Positions 8,786 to 19,256 of a stretch of DNA of 64,000 nucleotides are shown one piece after another. Made by a program: the position numbers and the translations under genes. The stretch's first letter is position 1, and every line of letters begins with the position of its first letter. The DNA comes from Cyanidium caldarium. Its lineage: Eukaryota; Rhodophyta; Bangiophyceae; Cyanidiales; Cyanidiaceae. The notes under the pieces are model-generated. The model saw only the letters and a list, made by a program, of their open reading frames with translations, was not told the origin of the DNA and did no database searches. The DNA is taken from contig JANCYW010000015.1 in assembly GCA_026184775.1 (NCBI GenBank), forward strand, positions 1 through 64,000, read 5' to 3'.

Positions 8786-11651
8786 ATGGACCGCGGTGGG
8801 AACCGTTTCCCGCCCACACCTCTCTTCCTCCACTGGTCGCTGCCGAAGCGAACCGCCTTCCCGCCTCGTGCATCGCGCTTCCGACGCAGCTCACCACCAC
8901 TCCATCACCGCTGGCACCCAGCCACAATTCCCCGGCGCCCTCTGCCCCATGCACTGCACGCGTTAGTCTCCCAGGCGGGTGCGGGCCTGGCTGCGGAGGC
9001 TTTCCTCCCGTTGCTGAGCGATGTGGACGCGGGCAACGGCCACAACGGACACGCTGCCTCTGATCCTTCACCTGAGGACACCGCTGCAGCCACCGCTAAG
9101 CCAACACCTGCCCCCACCGACTCAGGTAACGGTCATGAACGCACTGCCCTGCCTGCCACCGTGATCAGCGGCCTGGACCGGCCGTTGCGCGCCGCTGCGC
9201 TTGCCGCACTGCTGCGGCGTCTGTTGGACGGCGACGAACAGTATCGCGCCCGGCGCGTCGGCGTCGTACTCACACCCGACCTGGCCGCTGTCCTCGGTCT
9301 GCAACCGACCGAAGCGTCTGACGGCACTGGCACCGAGTGGCTCCTCTCGCACGCAAACTGCGAGGCGCACAACGTCGTCAGCGTATGCCGGGCGGCCGGC
9401 GACGACCGCGTCTTCTTTCAGGTGATCGATTCGTGCCAAGATGGCGAACAGCTCTCCTCTGCTGTGCGCACGCTCCGAGCGCGCCGCTGCCGCGAGACCG
9501 TCAGTCAGCAGGAGGCGGCGCCGACCGACGCCGCGCGCCCGGTGAACCTGTTCGACGTGCGTGCCACGTACGGCGTGGACTATGTGCTGCTGTTGCCAGC
9601 CGAGGGCGACGATCCCAACGCGGTAGCTGAAGGCCTCGATGCACCGGATGCGCCGCTGCAAGTGCGCTCGCTGGTGAGTGTGCTGCGGGTGGGTGCCCTG
9701 CTGGAGGCGCTCACGCCTGCGCCCTCCACCGATCCGTCGCCGTCCGAGACCGAAGGCGTGCATAGCAACGACGAGGTGCAATGCATTATCGCTCAGGTGG
9801 AGTGCGCCAATGTGGTGCTGGTTTCGGACACTGTGCACGCCACATCTCGCGGCCGTGAGGAGATGACCGAGCAATTTCAGCGGGCCGACAAGTACGTCTG
9901 TCTGCTGAATCACGACGCCCGCGTGCTGTGCGCGCTGCCCGGCGAACTCGACGACGCGATCGCCACCGAGATGCTGCAGCCGTTGTACGTGACCGAGAAG
10001 CGGCCGTGGTTGCCGACGTGGCGCCGAGTGCTGGCCGGCGAGGAGTTTGCACAGCTGCGTCAACGGTTAGCGCCACCACTTGAGTCTCCGTCTGCCGCCG
10101 ACCGCGCCGACGGGCAACAGCGAGAGCACACCTCTATCTCCGCCGCCGCCGCCGCCGCCGCCGACATCACCACCGCCAACGAGGAGCCATCCGACGCCAG
10201 CGAATACGCCACCATCATCCCCGCCGATGCCGGCTTTCTGTACCGCGCGCACTTGCCGTTCCACCCGCGCCGCCTGTACGACAAGATCGGTGACGTGAAC
10301 ACGTTCGCGGGCGTGCTGCGCTCGGTGGGCAAACTGTGGCTGGCCAATCGCATGGACAGTAGCATTGAATGGAGTCAGGTGGGCAACAACATCACCCTGC
10401 GGCACGGCCCGCACTTCTGGGCGGCTGTTCCGCAACACCTGTGGCCCAAGGCATCGAACGGACAGGTGCCGTTCCGCCCGCTGCACTGGGACAGTCGCTT
10501 CGGCGACCGTGCCAGCGAGATCTTCTTCATCGGCGAGCAGCTGGACACGGTGCAGCTGCAGGCCATCTTGGAGGAGTGTCTGCTGCACGACGACGAGCTG
10601 GTGTTCACCGAGGCGTGGAACGATTTCGACGATCCCTTCGAGCCGCTGGTGCCGCGGCAGAGCGCGCCGGCGCTCGCCGACGGCGTGACCGAGCAGATAC
10701 GGCAGCGCCTGGGCAGCGGCTGGAGTGTGGAGACCGCGCCGGTGGCGCATGCTGCCGCAACCACCGACGACGCCCATATGCAGCTGGTGCGCGAGCTGGA
10801 GACACCCGGAAGCGTGGATGCGCTGACGGCCACCGAGACAACGGTGTTGGTGTACGGGGCGCCCGGCGCCGGCAAGAGCACCTTATTGCAAGCGATCGCG
10901 CGCGACACCGACGCAGACACGATGCCAGCGATAGCGGTGCAGTGCGCTGACGACGCCTGGACGTGCTGGGACGCCATCGACGCCGTGCCACGGGCATTGC
11001 GAGCGCATTGCGACCAGCTGGCGGACACGCTGCAAGCGGTGCCGCCCGATTGCCGTGCATTTGTCGAGTCGTGCAACTGGATCACTGACGTGCACGCGGT
11101 GGTAGCGGTGCTGGATTGTGCGCACTTCAGTGCCGATGACGGCGCCGCGGACTGGCACACGCTAATTTCGGCGGCGGCGGCGGCGGTGGCCGATACGGTG
11201 GTACTGGCTAAGACCGATATGGCCAGCGCCACCCAGCTGCGCAGCGTGGTGGAGCAGGTGCGCCGCCTCAACCCGGGTGTACAGGTGGTGAGTGCGGCGA
11301 CGGCGATGGCGCGCCCTGCCTCACTGTGTGTACGCCAGCGCGGCCGGGAACGCGGCGACACTCCGCGCGAGCCGTTGACGTCCGCGCCGGTCGGGCGCGT
11401 ATCCCTGCCGCGCGCGGTGACCGTCGAGCGCTTCTGCGAGTGGGCGGAGGCGCTGCGCGACGCTGGCAGCCGCGTCTACGCCAAAGGCCTGGTATGTTTT
11501 TTCGGCGACGAACGGCTGTACGCAGTCAAGGTGGCCGCGCATCGGGTGCAGTTGCGCGCGCTCGCCGCCGCCGCCGACGCCGCCCTGCAACCGCAACTGA
11601 GCTGGGTGGGCGCGGATATCGACGCGACCCAATGGGAGCACCTGTTTCAGC

Positions 11652-11686
<35 letters not shown>

Positions 11687-11698
11687 CGAGCCGGGTAA
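8786..11698 (+). CDS. Tandem COG0523 (CobW-type) protein with one degenerate and one P-loop-bearing GTPase module
   Basis: COG0523 proteins are P-loop GTPases acting as metal chaperones. This 970-residue protein carries two units. Unit 1 begins LPATVISG (about 120), where the family has the Walker A motif, but the P-loop is replaced by LDRPLRAA; family landmarks persist (LVSVLRVGALLEAL, then IIAQVECANVVLVS). It is followed by a clear ZigA/YciC-type CobW C-domain (about 480-625: RAHLPFHPRRL, SIEWSQVGN, WAAVPQHLWP, FGDRASEIFFIG). Unit 2 has an intact Walker A (GAPGAGKSTLL, about 692), a VVAVLD strand, an AKTD version of the NKxD motif and a short C-terminal domain (KGLVCFFGDERLYAVKV). The metal-binding GCxCC motif is absent from both. 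The N-terminus is Arg/Ser/Pro-rich and could be an organelle targeting peptide. The frame opens by GTG at 8768; the first ATG is 8786. It ends in a run of 13 Gln. Confidence 0.85.
11648..11686 (+). repeat. CAG(CAA)12 microsatellite coding poly-Gln
   Basis: One CAG and twelve CAA codons encode 13 consecutive Gln near the C-terminus of the tandem CobW protein, four codons before its stop. A pure trinucleotide run of this length is prone to slippage. Confidence 0.95.
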
Positions 11699-11716
11699 CC
11701 GACAAAGCGAACTCGT

Positions 11717-12481
11717 TTACGCTTGCGCTCGTTTCATCTCCTCCGCCAGCAGCGCTTGGCGCTTCTTCTCCACTTTGTGTTGACTCTTCAGGCCGAGAAT
11801 ACCGCCGCCCCACTGTTTGCGCACCTCCTCGTAGCGATCGTTAAAGCGGGCCCGACACGCCTCCAGCAATTTGGTGAAATCGGCGCGGTCTCTGTCGGCC
11901 ACCTGGGTGACGGCCACACAGGTGGCGGTCTTTCGGTGCACCAGCTGGCCCAGCCGCGCCTTGCCCCGGATGATAACGTACGGCACGTCCATCTTGCGGC
12001 ACAGCGCCGGCATCCACAGCACCAACTCGATCGGGTCGACATCGTGCGCGATGAGCACCAGCTTGGCCCGCTTCTGCTCGATCAGCTCGGTGACGTGATT
12101 CACGCCGTGCTTGATGAAGAGCGGCTTCGGGGTGGCGGGGGCGGCAGTGCCTGCGCCGGCCGCCTCGGCCTCCGCCCGCTGCATCAACCGCTGCCGCTTC
12201 TGCTGCTTGTCCTCCGGCCGGTACTTGGACAGCATCTGAAGCAGACTCGAGGCGAGGTTCTTATCGGCCGTCTTGGTGAACTGGTTGATGGCCGGCGGCA
12301 CCTTCAGACGCTGCAGCAGCACCTTGCGCTGTCGCTGCAGACGGACGTACTTGGGCCAGCGCACGTACCGCGACAGATCCCGCTTGGGCTGGATGCTCTG
12401 TCCGATCCCGTAGTTGCGCGGGCGTTTCTCAAAGAGCGCCTCGTACTTGCGCGGCTCCTTTTCGTCTTTCCGGGGCGCCAT
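11717..12481 (-). CDS. RPL7A: 60S ribosomal protein eL8 (L7a)
   Basis: Large-subunit cytosolic ribosomal protein of 254 residues. The N-terminal part has the eukaryotic L7a pattern ([20 protein letters not shown], then a basic segment ending [13 protein letters not shown]). The central part is the L7Ae RNA-binding fold, with [38 protein letters not shown] and [10 protein letters not shown]. The family is usually about 250-265 residues, which supports the ATG at 12481 ([10 protein letters not shown]) rather than the longer open frame. It converges on the tandem CobW gene, with 18 bases between stops. Confidence 0.97.
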   Translation of the reverse strand: MAPRKDEKEPRKYEALFEKRPRNYGIGQSIQPKRDLSRYVRWPKYVRLQRQRKVLLQRLKVPPAINQFTKTADKNLASSLLQMLSKYRPEDKQQKRQRLMQRAEAEAAGAGTAAPATPKPLFIKHGVNHVTELIEQKRAKLVLIAHDVDPIELVLWMPALCRKMDVPYVIIRGKARLGQLVHRKTATCVAVTQVADRDRADFTKLLEACRARFNDRYEEVRKQWGGGILGLKSQHKVEKKRQALLAEEMKRAQA

Positions 12482-12713
12482 GAGGCCGAAAATGGGTGAG
12501 CAACGGAGAGCGGCGGCAGCAGCAGCAGCAGCGGAGACGGGGAGAGACGCCGCGTGCGAAGGGGCCCGGCCGCGGCGACAGCGACAATACGTCACGCAGA
12601 GGCGGGAGTGTGACAATTCAGTGTTTGTACAACATTGGCACTGATTCGGGGAACCGACTCGATCGACCCGGCAGCGCTCGCATCGGCTCCCTCCTCATAC
12701 CATTCCCCTCTCC

Positions 12714-14114
12714 CTATGCACGCGTTGTCTGTCGCATAAACTCCTGATGGGCAGCGCGCAGCACATCGAACACCTTCTCGAACAGTAGCTGCTGCTCAGC
12801 GTTCAGGGCGGCGTTGCGGTGGGCACGGTCGGGGTGGGTGAGCAGGATCGCCCGTCGGTACGCGACCTGGACGCTGGCGTCGCCAATCAGGTTGTGCATG
12901 CCCTCGCGTTGCCACCCGCAGTCGTCACCGACCACCTCGTGCAGCGTGCCCAGCAGTGATCGAATGTTGCCGCAACGGCTGCCGTCGCGCGTCCACTGCC
13001 GCACCCGCTCGGCCACGCGCTCATACGCTGCCTCGTCCGAGGCGCATTCGCGGCTGGATACGGGCATCGATGGCGGCGATGAGGAGCGCTCCGGCACGCA
13101 CGATGGCCGCGGTCGTAGTATTGGTGACGCACCGCCGTTGGATGTCGGCGCTCGCGGCTCTCGCGCCTCGCCGCGATCCAGCAGCCCACTCAGATCCACC
13201 AGGTTCCCCTCCGGCACCATCAGGTTCCGCAACAGCGACTCGGCCGACGGAGCCGACGGAGCCGACGGTGCCGCCTCCGTGTCGATCAGCCGCGCGGAGC
13301 GCGCCCCCTCCTCCTCATCCATCGTCCTCCCATGCTCCTCTCGCACTCGTTGCGCCGCGGCCTGCTTGAACACGTGCGCCGCACTGCAGTAAAACTGTTG
13401 CTGTATCTCCATCAACTCCGCCAGCATCTCCGACCCGAACGGCCCGTGCGCCCGCAGACACGACTCCACCTCGGCCTGCCGCTGCGCGATCGGCAACGAA
13501 GACAGGTCGGCCACGCCCACATCCTCCACCGGCGCATACGGTTGCCGCAGCCGCTGTGCCTCCGCCTGCCGCTGCCGCAGCTCTAAACGCTGCGCCTGCT
13601 CCAGCACCGCATCCGCACGCCGCACTACCCCCCGCAACTGCGACATCGCCTCCTCCATCGGCCGCAGCACCCGCAACCGCAACCGCTTCTCCGCCAAACG
13701 CAACACCTCATCGCCCAACATCCGCTCCGCCTGTGTCACCGTCTCCAACAGCGCACCGGCCACCGAGTTCACCGCACCGTCTCCACCGGGCGCCGTACCC
13801 CAGTCCACACCGGCCAACGCCATCCAACTGGCGGCCATGTCCTGCAGACCCCGCATCGCCCGCTCCGCCGCCGCCCGCTGCAGCTCCATCTGTCGATGCG
13901 CCCGGCGCGCCTCGTTGGTGACCGCATTCAGCTGTATCAGCGCGGCGTCCACAAAGTGGAACGCGCGCGCACCCGGCACCGACTCGCGGCGCGCCATAAC
14001 CGACGACCCGCCACCAGCACCGCCCCAGGTGCGTTGAGCGGTGCGCTTGGCTTCCGCGCCCAGCTCCCGCAGCCGCTCGCCCCAACCGTGAAATAATCCA
14101 CTGGAGTGATCCAT
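12714..14114 (-). CDS. BAR-like plus auxilin-type J-domain protein
   Basis: The 466-residue protein ends in an auxilin/GAK-type J domain (about 385-462): NIRSLLGTLHEVV, then a region where auxilins have a Trp-centred loop, then AYRRAILLTHPDR with the HPD tripeptide that stimulates Hsp70 ATPase, and a last helix LLFEKVFDVLRAAHQEF. The first ~270 residues are long amphipathic helices with the spacing of a BAR/AH domain (VDAALIQLNAV, LRVLRPMEEAMSQL, ELMEIQQQFYCSAAHVFK). The middle is Ser/Pro/Ala-rich. Auxilins strip clathrin from vesicles; BAR domains sense curved membrane. I infer a vesicle-uncoating factor recruited by its own BAR domain. The J-domain call is firm, the BAR call rests on pattern only. 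Confidence 0.75.
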   Translation of the reverse strand: MDHSSGLFHGWGERLRELGAEAKRTAQRTWGGAGGGSSVMARRESVPGARAFHFVDAALIQLNAVTNEARRAHRQMELQRAAAERAMRGLQDMAASWMALAGVDWGTAPGGDGAVNSVAGALLETVTQAERMLGDEVLRLAEKRLRLRVLRPMEEAMSQLRGVVRRADAVLEQAQRLELRQRQAEAQRLRQPYAPVEDVGVADLSSLPIAQRQAEVESCLRAHGPFGSEMLAELMEIQQQFYCSAAHVFKQAAAQRVREEHGRTMDEEEGARSARLIDTEAAPSAPSAPSAESLLRNLMVPEGNLVDLSGLLDRGEAREPRAPTSNGGASPILRPRPSCVPERSSSPPSMPVSSRECASDEAAYERVAERVRQWTRDGSRCGNIRSLLGTLHEVVGDDCGWQREGMHNLIGDASVQVAYRRAILLTHPDRAHRNAALNAEQQLLFEKVFDVLRAAHQEFMRQTTRA

Positions 14115-14478
14115 GGAAACGCAGGGGCCTCAACGGTGCGGCCTGGCGGCTGCGCGTCGCCCTGACCGAATGCCACCCACGCGCTGCCCGCCTGCACAGC
14201 GCCGTTTCTGGGTTGCCCATGCCATGTCGCGAATTGCCTCATTCCGACTCATCTTCATCCGGTCCATCTCGGCTGCGGACGGGCGCAGATGACACGCCAT
14301 GCCCGCGCCCCCGCTGCTTCCCGCATGCCCGTTCGGCAGCTGGTCTTGCGTACCGCGTGACTGCCTTTGCCGCGGAGGCGGCGACTCGTCTTTTTTCAAC
14401 GACCACGCACTGTCGTCGACGCGAGCATGACCCTCTTCGCCTCGTTCCTCTCTCTGTGACCACTCTTTGCACACTCCC
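14115..14478. other. Divergent promoter region, BAR-J and MGST3-like genes
   Basis: The 364 bases between the two divergent ATGs contain no supported gene. The side next to the MGST3-like gene is pyrimidine-rich (CTCTTCGCCTCGTTCCTCTC near 14431). No clear TATA box was seen. Confidence 0.5.
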
Positions 14479-14901
14479 ATGCGTCCCCTCGTCGTCCCGC
14501 ACGAGTACGTGTACGTGCTCGTGGTGGCGCTGGCCTCGGTGGTGCTGGGCGCGTGGTTGAACTTGTCGTTGTGCATGGCGCGGCGTCGGTACAAAGTGCC
14601 CTACCCGGTGCAGATACCGACGGAACGAGAGCAGCTGCCGTTCTTGTGCGCGCTGCGAGCGCAGACGCACGTTCACGAAGTCGCGCCCACATTCTACGTG
14701 CTGCTGCTCACCGGCGGCTTGCGGCTGCCGCGCACGTCGGCTCTGCTCGGCGCGGTGTATGTACTGGGTCGCCTGGTATGGTCCTTGGGGTACTTGTCCG
14801 AAGAACCAGAGCGACGCACTCGCGGCTCGTTTTACGGCGCCGGCCTGTTCGGGCTGCTGGTAGGCAGCATCTACTCGGTGGTCACCATTTTAAGAGAATA
14901 G
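14479..14901 (+). CDS. MGST3: MAPEG-family microsomal glutathione S-transferase 3-like protein
   Basis: Small integral membrane protein of 140 residues with four hydrophobic segments, about 8-30, 62-82, 90-108 and 118-137. MAPEG landmarks are present: the basic loop ARRRYKVPYPVQ after the first helix, RAQTHVHEVAP in the place of the RAHQNxxE motif, and LGRLVWSLGYLSEEPERRTRG matching the C-terminal GRxxYxxGYxxGxPxxRxxG pattern of MGST3. The known role is glutathione transferase/peroxidase activity on lipid substrates in the ER or outer mitochondrial membrane. The frame extends to a TTG at 14467, but the ATG is at 14479. It converges on MED14, 35 bases apart. Confidence 0.85.
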   Translation: MRPLVVPHEYVYVLVVALASVVLGAWLNLSLCMARRRYKVPYPVQIPTEREQLPFLCALRAQTHVHEVAPTFYVLLLTGGLRLPRTSALLGAVYVLGRLVWSLGYLSEEPERRTRGSFYGAGLFGLLVGSIYSVVTILRE

Positions 14902-14936
14902 AGCGGATTGTCGTGTACACATAGATACCCCGGTAT

Positions 14937-17825
14937 TCATGCTTGCGTGAGGCAGTGCAGGAACGACTCGAGCTGATCGAGCGGCACGCTGGCGCTGCCG
15001 TGGGTGCCGCGAGCACCGGGCGTCTCCCGCACCGCCGCCGCGAAAGCGGGGATGGCCGCATAGCTGGACGCCACGGCGGCCGCCTGGGCGCCCACGGCGG
15101 CCGCCAGGTCGGTCACTCGTGCATTGCCACGTTCGGTTTTGGCGTCGATCTCCAGCGCATGCGGCTGCGGCGCGGTCGCCGTCCCGGCGCGAAACGCCGC
15201 GCGCAACCGCAACGCGGTCACCAGGCGAAACTTGCCCTCGTGTGGACCGAGCGCCCGCTCGGCGGCAACGACCATCGGGCACGAGCGCTCCAACACCCCG
15301 TACAACACATTAAACGACGGCTGTGCATCCAGCGCCTCCTCCGCCAGCTGTGCCAACGAATCCAGCGCCCGGCCGCCCGGTTGCAGCGCCACCACGTAAC
15401 CGCGCTCGCCTGGTGCCGTCCGATACCCCACCACCAGGTGAACGTGGTCGTCGACCACGCGCACCACCAGCCGCGCCGGCGTCACCCGCTCGATGCGGTA
15501 AAAGCGACCGGTGCGGACAGCCAGCTCTTCCCCGTTCATTGTATATAAAAGTCGGGAGATGGCCGCGGCGCGCTGTGCATCCTGCGCCATCTGTTGCACG
15601 GCCGCCTCGGTGGCCTGCGCATACTCCCACCGCAACCGCATCCGGTCCTCGGTGCCCGAATCTGCGAATAGGTGCGTGCGCCCGGCCTCGAGGCGGTCGT
15701 CGTCGTCGTCGTCGTCAGTGGCATCGGTGTGGGCGGCCTCCGCGGCGGCATCGAACAGATCGCGCGGAATGCACAGCTCGACGTGCCAGGGCGACTGTCT
15801 TCGGTCGCCCAACACCACCGCCAACGTACTCTTGCTAGGGCGCAGTGTCCCCAAACTAGGCAAGGAGAGCGGCACCGACAGCATCGCTCTATTCTCATCG
15901 CTGGTGCCATTCGCCATCTGCCAACACTCCATCGTCGACGGTAGGCGCGGCAAGTCGCCCTGCAGCAATTGCAGAGACGCCAGGCTGCGCAACACAAACT
16001 CGATACGCATCGACAAGTCCAGCGCCCGACACAGCGCTGCCAGCGTCGCCGTCGGCCGTTCGGTACGGACACCTAGCCAGGTGCGGTACAGCACGGCCAG
16101 CGACAAACGCGAATGCGGCGAGGACAGTGACACCACCGCGTCCGCCATAGAGGTAACCCCGGGAGGCAGCGTCACCCGGTACCCGGTGATCTGCAGCCGC
16201 TCACCGAACGCTCGGAGCGATGTCTCCGCAGCCGCTGGCAGGTCCCGGCGCCCGCATTCCATCACCCGCTGCACGTGCTGCGACAGCGGCTCGCTCACAT
16301 GCCCCACGCACACCACACCCTCTCCCTCACACCACACCGAGCCATCCAACAGGCACACGCAGACCCGCGACGCAACGGCAGCCGCCGGGTGCACCAGCAA
16401 CTCCGGCCCGTACTCTCCTTCCGTCACTTGACACGGCAGCGACAGATGTGCCCGCAGCGCGTGTAGAAACGCCTGCGCCCGCAAACGACACACGTCCCGC
16501 AGAAAGCGTCCCAGGTCGTCCGCATCGGCGGCGGTGCCGACGGGCAATGGTACGTAGCCGGGCAGCGGCGGCTCGTGCACCGCCTTGAGCAGGCCGTGCA
16601 GCTCTTGCTGCAGCACCCCTGACAGGCGCGGCTCGGCGTCATCATCGGCGGGCAACACCGGCGGCACACACACCAGACGTGCGGAGAAGTGCGAGTGGCG
16701 GCCGCCCGGATCACCCCTGCCCGGCCAGTACCGAATGCACAAAGAGCGCAATGCCGTGTCGCTGCGCGCCGGCTCTGGACGTATTTCGGATTGCAGCAAC
16801 GACGGCGATGTCGAGGCGCCCCCCTCCGACCGATACAACAGCCGCGCCAATTGCTGTGCATGCTGGTGCAACCGCTGCAGCAGCGCCGGCTGCACCACTC
16901 GCACCGTCAGCTCCTGCAACAACACCGTCAGCAACCGCCGCGTGCGTTCCGCGAGCGCGCCCCACTGGCCACCGTTTTTCACACTTTGCTGGGCGGCCCA
17001 TGCCCGCTCGTCCACCTGCTGACGCAGAGCACGCGCCATCGCGTCCGTCACGCCCACCGCCCGCACTCGCACGACGCGCCAGTGCCAGTGCGTGCCCAGA
17101 TAGGGCAGCGCCGCCAGCGGTTCGGCGTCCTCTGTCGACGGCACCACCATGAGGCTGGCACGCCAGTGCTCGGCAGAGGCGTCGACCACATCGACCGCAG
17201 CGGGCAGGTGCTCCACATCCATTGCGCCGGCATGTCGCACTGGGACGAACGGATACGCCCTCAGCGTCTGTTCGAGGAGACGTCGCCCCAAGCGCGCCAA
17301 CAAATTCGGTGCCGCTGCCTCCACGGCGGCATCCGGCCGTGCACCACCCACGAACAGCGCTCGCGGCACGCGCTCGTAGCCACATTCCGTCAGCACGGCG
17401 ACCGCCGCAGGCACATCCCACGCGCACACTGGCGCTGCCTCCGCGATGGGCAGTTGCGTGTGCGCCGCCCACAGCACATCGGCGCCGTGCGCCTCATACG
17501 CGCTGGCGCAGCGCTCTGCCGCCAGCACCGCCTGTTGCGCGCGCACCAGCTGCTGGCAACGCTGTTGCCACCAACGCACCAGCACCAGCAGTCGCACCAG
17601 CCGGTGTCGTTGCTCCAGAGCGTACTCCACCACGACGGCGTTGCGCACGGCGTCCTCCGCCGCGCCAACCGCCGTCCGCACATCCGATAACAGTTCCACC
17701 TTGTCCCGCAGTGCCGCGTAGCCCCATTCGGCCACCGCCTCCACCAGCGCGCCCAACGAGACCGACGGGAACGCCCGCTCCACTACCTCCGCGCTGAACG
17801 GAGGGTCCGACGGCGACTCGGCCAT
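14937..17825 (-). CDS. MED14: Mediator complex subunit 14 (Rgr1)
   Basis: MED14 is the backbone of Mediator, linking head, middle and tail modules at RNA polymerase II promoters. This 962-residue protein shows the MED14 N-terminal signature: SLGALVEAVAEWGYAALRDKVELL followed by a helix ending RHRLVRLLVLVRWWQQ (about 75-90), the family motif for recruitment of the middle module. The rest is poorly conserved, as is usual in MED14, with an Asp run (D7, about residue 705) encoded by a GTC repeat. It is shorter than animal MED14 (about 1,450) and near the size of yeast Rgr1 (1,082). The assignment rests mainly on the N-terminal motif and length. Confidence 0.75.
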   Translation of the reverse strand: MAESPSDPPFSAEVVERAFPSVSLGALVEAVAEWGYAALRDKVELLSDVRTAVGAAEDAVRNAVVVEYALEQRHRLVRLLVLVRWWQQRCQQLVRAQQAVLAAERCASAYEAHGADVLWAAHTQLPIAEAAPVCAWDVPAAVAVLTECGYERVPRALFVGGARPDAAVEAAAPNLLARLGRRLLEQTLRAYPFVPVRHAGAMDVEHLPAAVDVVDASAEHWRASLMVVPSTEDAEPLAALPYLGTHWHWRVVRVRAVGVTDAMARALRQQVDERAWAAQQSVKNGGQWGALAERTRRLLTVLLQELTVRVVQPALLQRLHQHAQQLARLLYRSEGGASTSPSLLQSEIRPEPARSDTALRSLCIRYWPGRGDPGGRHSHFSARLVCVPPVLPADDDAEPRLSGVLQQELHGLLKAVHEPPLPGYVPLPVGTAADADDLGRFLRDVCRLRAQAFLHALRAHLSLPCQVTEGEYGPELLVHPAAAVASRVCVCLLDGSVWCEGEGVVCVGHVSEPLSQHVQRVMECGRRDLPAAAETSLRAFGERLQITGYRVTLPPGVTSMADAVVSLSSPHSRLSLAVLYRTWLGVRTERPTATLAALCRALDLSMRIEFVLRSLASLQLLQGDLPRLPSTMECWQMANGTSDENRAMLSVPLSLPSLGTLRPSKSTLAVVLGDRRQSPWHVELCIPRDLFDAAAEAAHTDATDDDDDDDRLEAGRTHLFADSGTEDRMRLRWEYAQATEAAVQQMAQDAQRAAAISRLLYTMNGEELAVRTGRFYRIERVTPARLVVRVVDDHVHLVVGYRTAPGERGYVVALQPGGRALDSLAQLAEEALDAQPSFNVLYGVLERSCPMVVAAERALGPHEGKFRLVTALRLRAAFRAGTATAPQPHALEIDAKTERGNARVTDLAAAVGAQAAAVASSYAAIPAFAAAVRETPGARGTHGSASVPLDQLESFLHCLTQA

Positions 17826-18131
17826 GGAAGAAGAGAATCACGTTTTGATGAGGTCCCTAGCAAGTGTTCGAGTCGACGACGAGTCAGGGCATCTCATCGC
17901 GAGCGATGCAGCTCGCGCCGGTCGACATACACCGCCGCCGCCGCCGCCACCACCACCAGCACCGAGACGTGAGAACAAGCGTTCCCGGTGGGACACGGAC
18001 GGAGGGAGGGGGTCGAAAAGTCGGACATGTGCGGTCAGGCAGGTAGGACCGGTAGCGGCGCTGTGCCCAACAGATCCTCGCTACGCATCACCACTTTATC
18101 ATCGTCGTCGACGCGGGCCACATCCCCACTC
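17826..18131. other. Intergenic, upstream of MED14
   Basis: The 306 bases between the MED14 start and the RPF1 stop hold a CCG/CCA microsatellite near 17931-17960 and no gene that I can support. It should contain the MED14 promoter. Confidence 0.5.
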
Positions 18132-19061
18132 TCACATGGCAAACCAGCGCTTGCCCCGGGTCAGAGCACGCGCTGGCCACCACTGCTCCTTGCCGTCGCT
18201 CAGGGGCACGTGGTCGATGGCGACCAGCTTGAGGGTGAAGCGCGGTCCGAGCTCTTGCAGGCGGGTGCGCAGCGACACCTCCTCGCCACGCTCGGTCTGC
18301 CGAAAGATGTAGCGGTGGAAGCGGAAGAAAATGTAGTCGCGGTGGTTGCGGATGGTGACCACCTGGCGACCGCGCGGTACGCCCTGGTGCGGGAACAGCG
18401 CCGCCAGGCACTGTCTCACGTGCCGGCCGAGGGCGGTGCAAAAGTGGCTCGACAGCACCTCCGGGTCGTGTGCGGAAGGGGCACCGCGCTCGCGCATCTC
18501 CTGCGTGCACACCACCGAGGACAGTCGATAGGTGTACACGGCCGGTTCGACGGCGCGCATATGCACCAGGTACCGAAAGTGGCCGCGAACGTCGGTGCGC
18601 ACCACCCACACGTCCGAGAAACCTCCCGCCCGTGCTACGTCCCGCACTTCCTCCACCGAGCGCTTGCCACGCTCCCGAAACACCGACTGTGGAAACATCA
18701 ATAGACAGTCGGCGATGAAATCGTACGCCCGCCGCCCGGCCGGCCCGCGGCCGGTGGTCAGCAGCAGCCGCGGCCGCACCTCCCCGCGCAGCACCCGCTC
18801 AGCCCACACATCAGGTGCCGCCGGACCCACATCTAGATCGAGAGCGTGCTCGCGGGTGTTCTCCAAGGTGCGTGCCACTTGCTTCTTCTTCTTCTCCTCC
18901 TCCTCCTCACCCCTGTCTCCCTGGCGTGCCTTGCTCACACCACCCTCCCCCACCCTTTGTTGTTGTTGTTGTTGTCGTCGTCGTCGTCGCGACTCCCGTC
19001 GTTGTTGTCGACGCTCTCGCACCTGCCGATCTCGCTCTCTTCGCTCCCGAACGCGATTCAT
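18132..19061 (-). CDS. RPF1: Ribosome production factor 1 (Brix domain, RPF1)
   Basis: Nucleolar protein for 60S pre-ribosome assembly, 27S rRNA processing. The Brix domain fills the last two thirds: [46 protein letters not shown], then the RPF1-specific end [18 protein letters not shown] and [15 protein letters not shown], ending RGKRWFAM. The N-terminus is a highly charged helix with runs of Arg, Gln, Glu and Lys made of trinucleotide repeats (18886-18910 and 18959-18992). Two in-frame ATGs exist, at 19166 (344 aa) and 19061 (309 aa). I prefer 19061, which begins the basic helix and leaves about 195 bases to the divergent proteasome gene. Confidence 0.92.
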   Translation of the reverse strand: MNRVRERRERDRQVRERRQQRRESRRRRRQQQQQQRVGEGGVSKARQGDRGEEEEEKKKKQVARTLENTREHALDLDVGPAAPDVWAERVLRGEVRPRLLLTTGRGPAGRRAYDFIADCLLMFPQSVFRERGKRSVEEVRDVARAGGFSDVWVVRTDVRGHFRYLVHMRAVEPAVYTYRLSSVVCTQEMRERGAPSAHDPEVLSSHFCTALGRHVRQCLAALFPHQGVPRGRQVVTIRNHRDYIFFRFHRYIFRQTERGEEVSLRTRLQELGPRFTLKLVAIDHVPLSDGKEQWWPARALTRGKRWFAM

Positions 19062-19256
19062 GACAAGCGAACACCTGTGTCCATGCGTAGGACGCCTTGC
19101 ACTCGACGCACACTCCCGCACCCTCACACGCGGCGCCTCCCCGACGGCTGGCGCCAGCGCCCGCATTTCCTCATCGCGCGGTCGTCGTCTGCGTTCGGGC
19201 GCGTTTCCGCACCGCGTGTCTCTCTGTCTCTCGCTCTCGCTCTCGCTCTCGCTCCC

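Noticed and set aside
15538-15552. TATATAAAA-like motif
   Set aside because: It lies inside MED14 coding sequence, far from any gene start, on a strand with no supported gene there.
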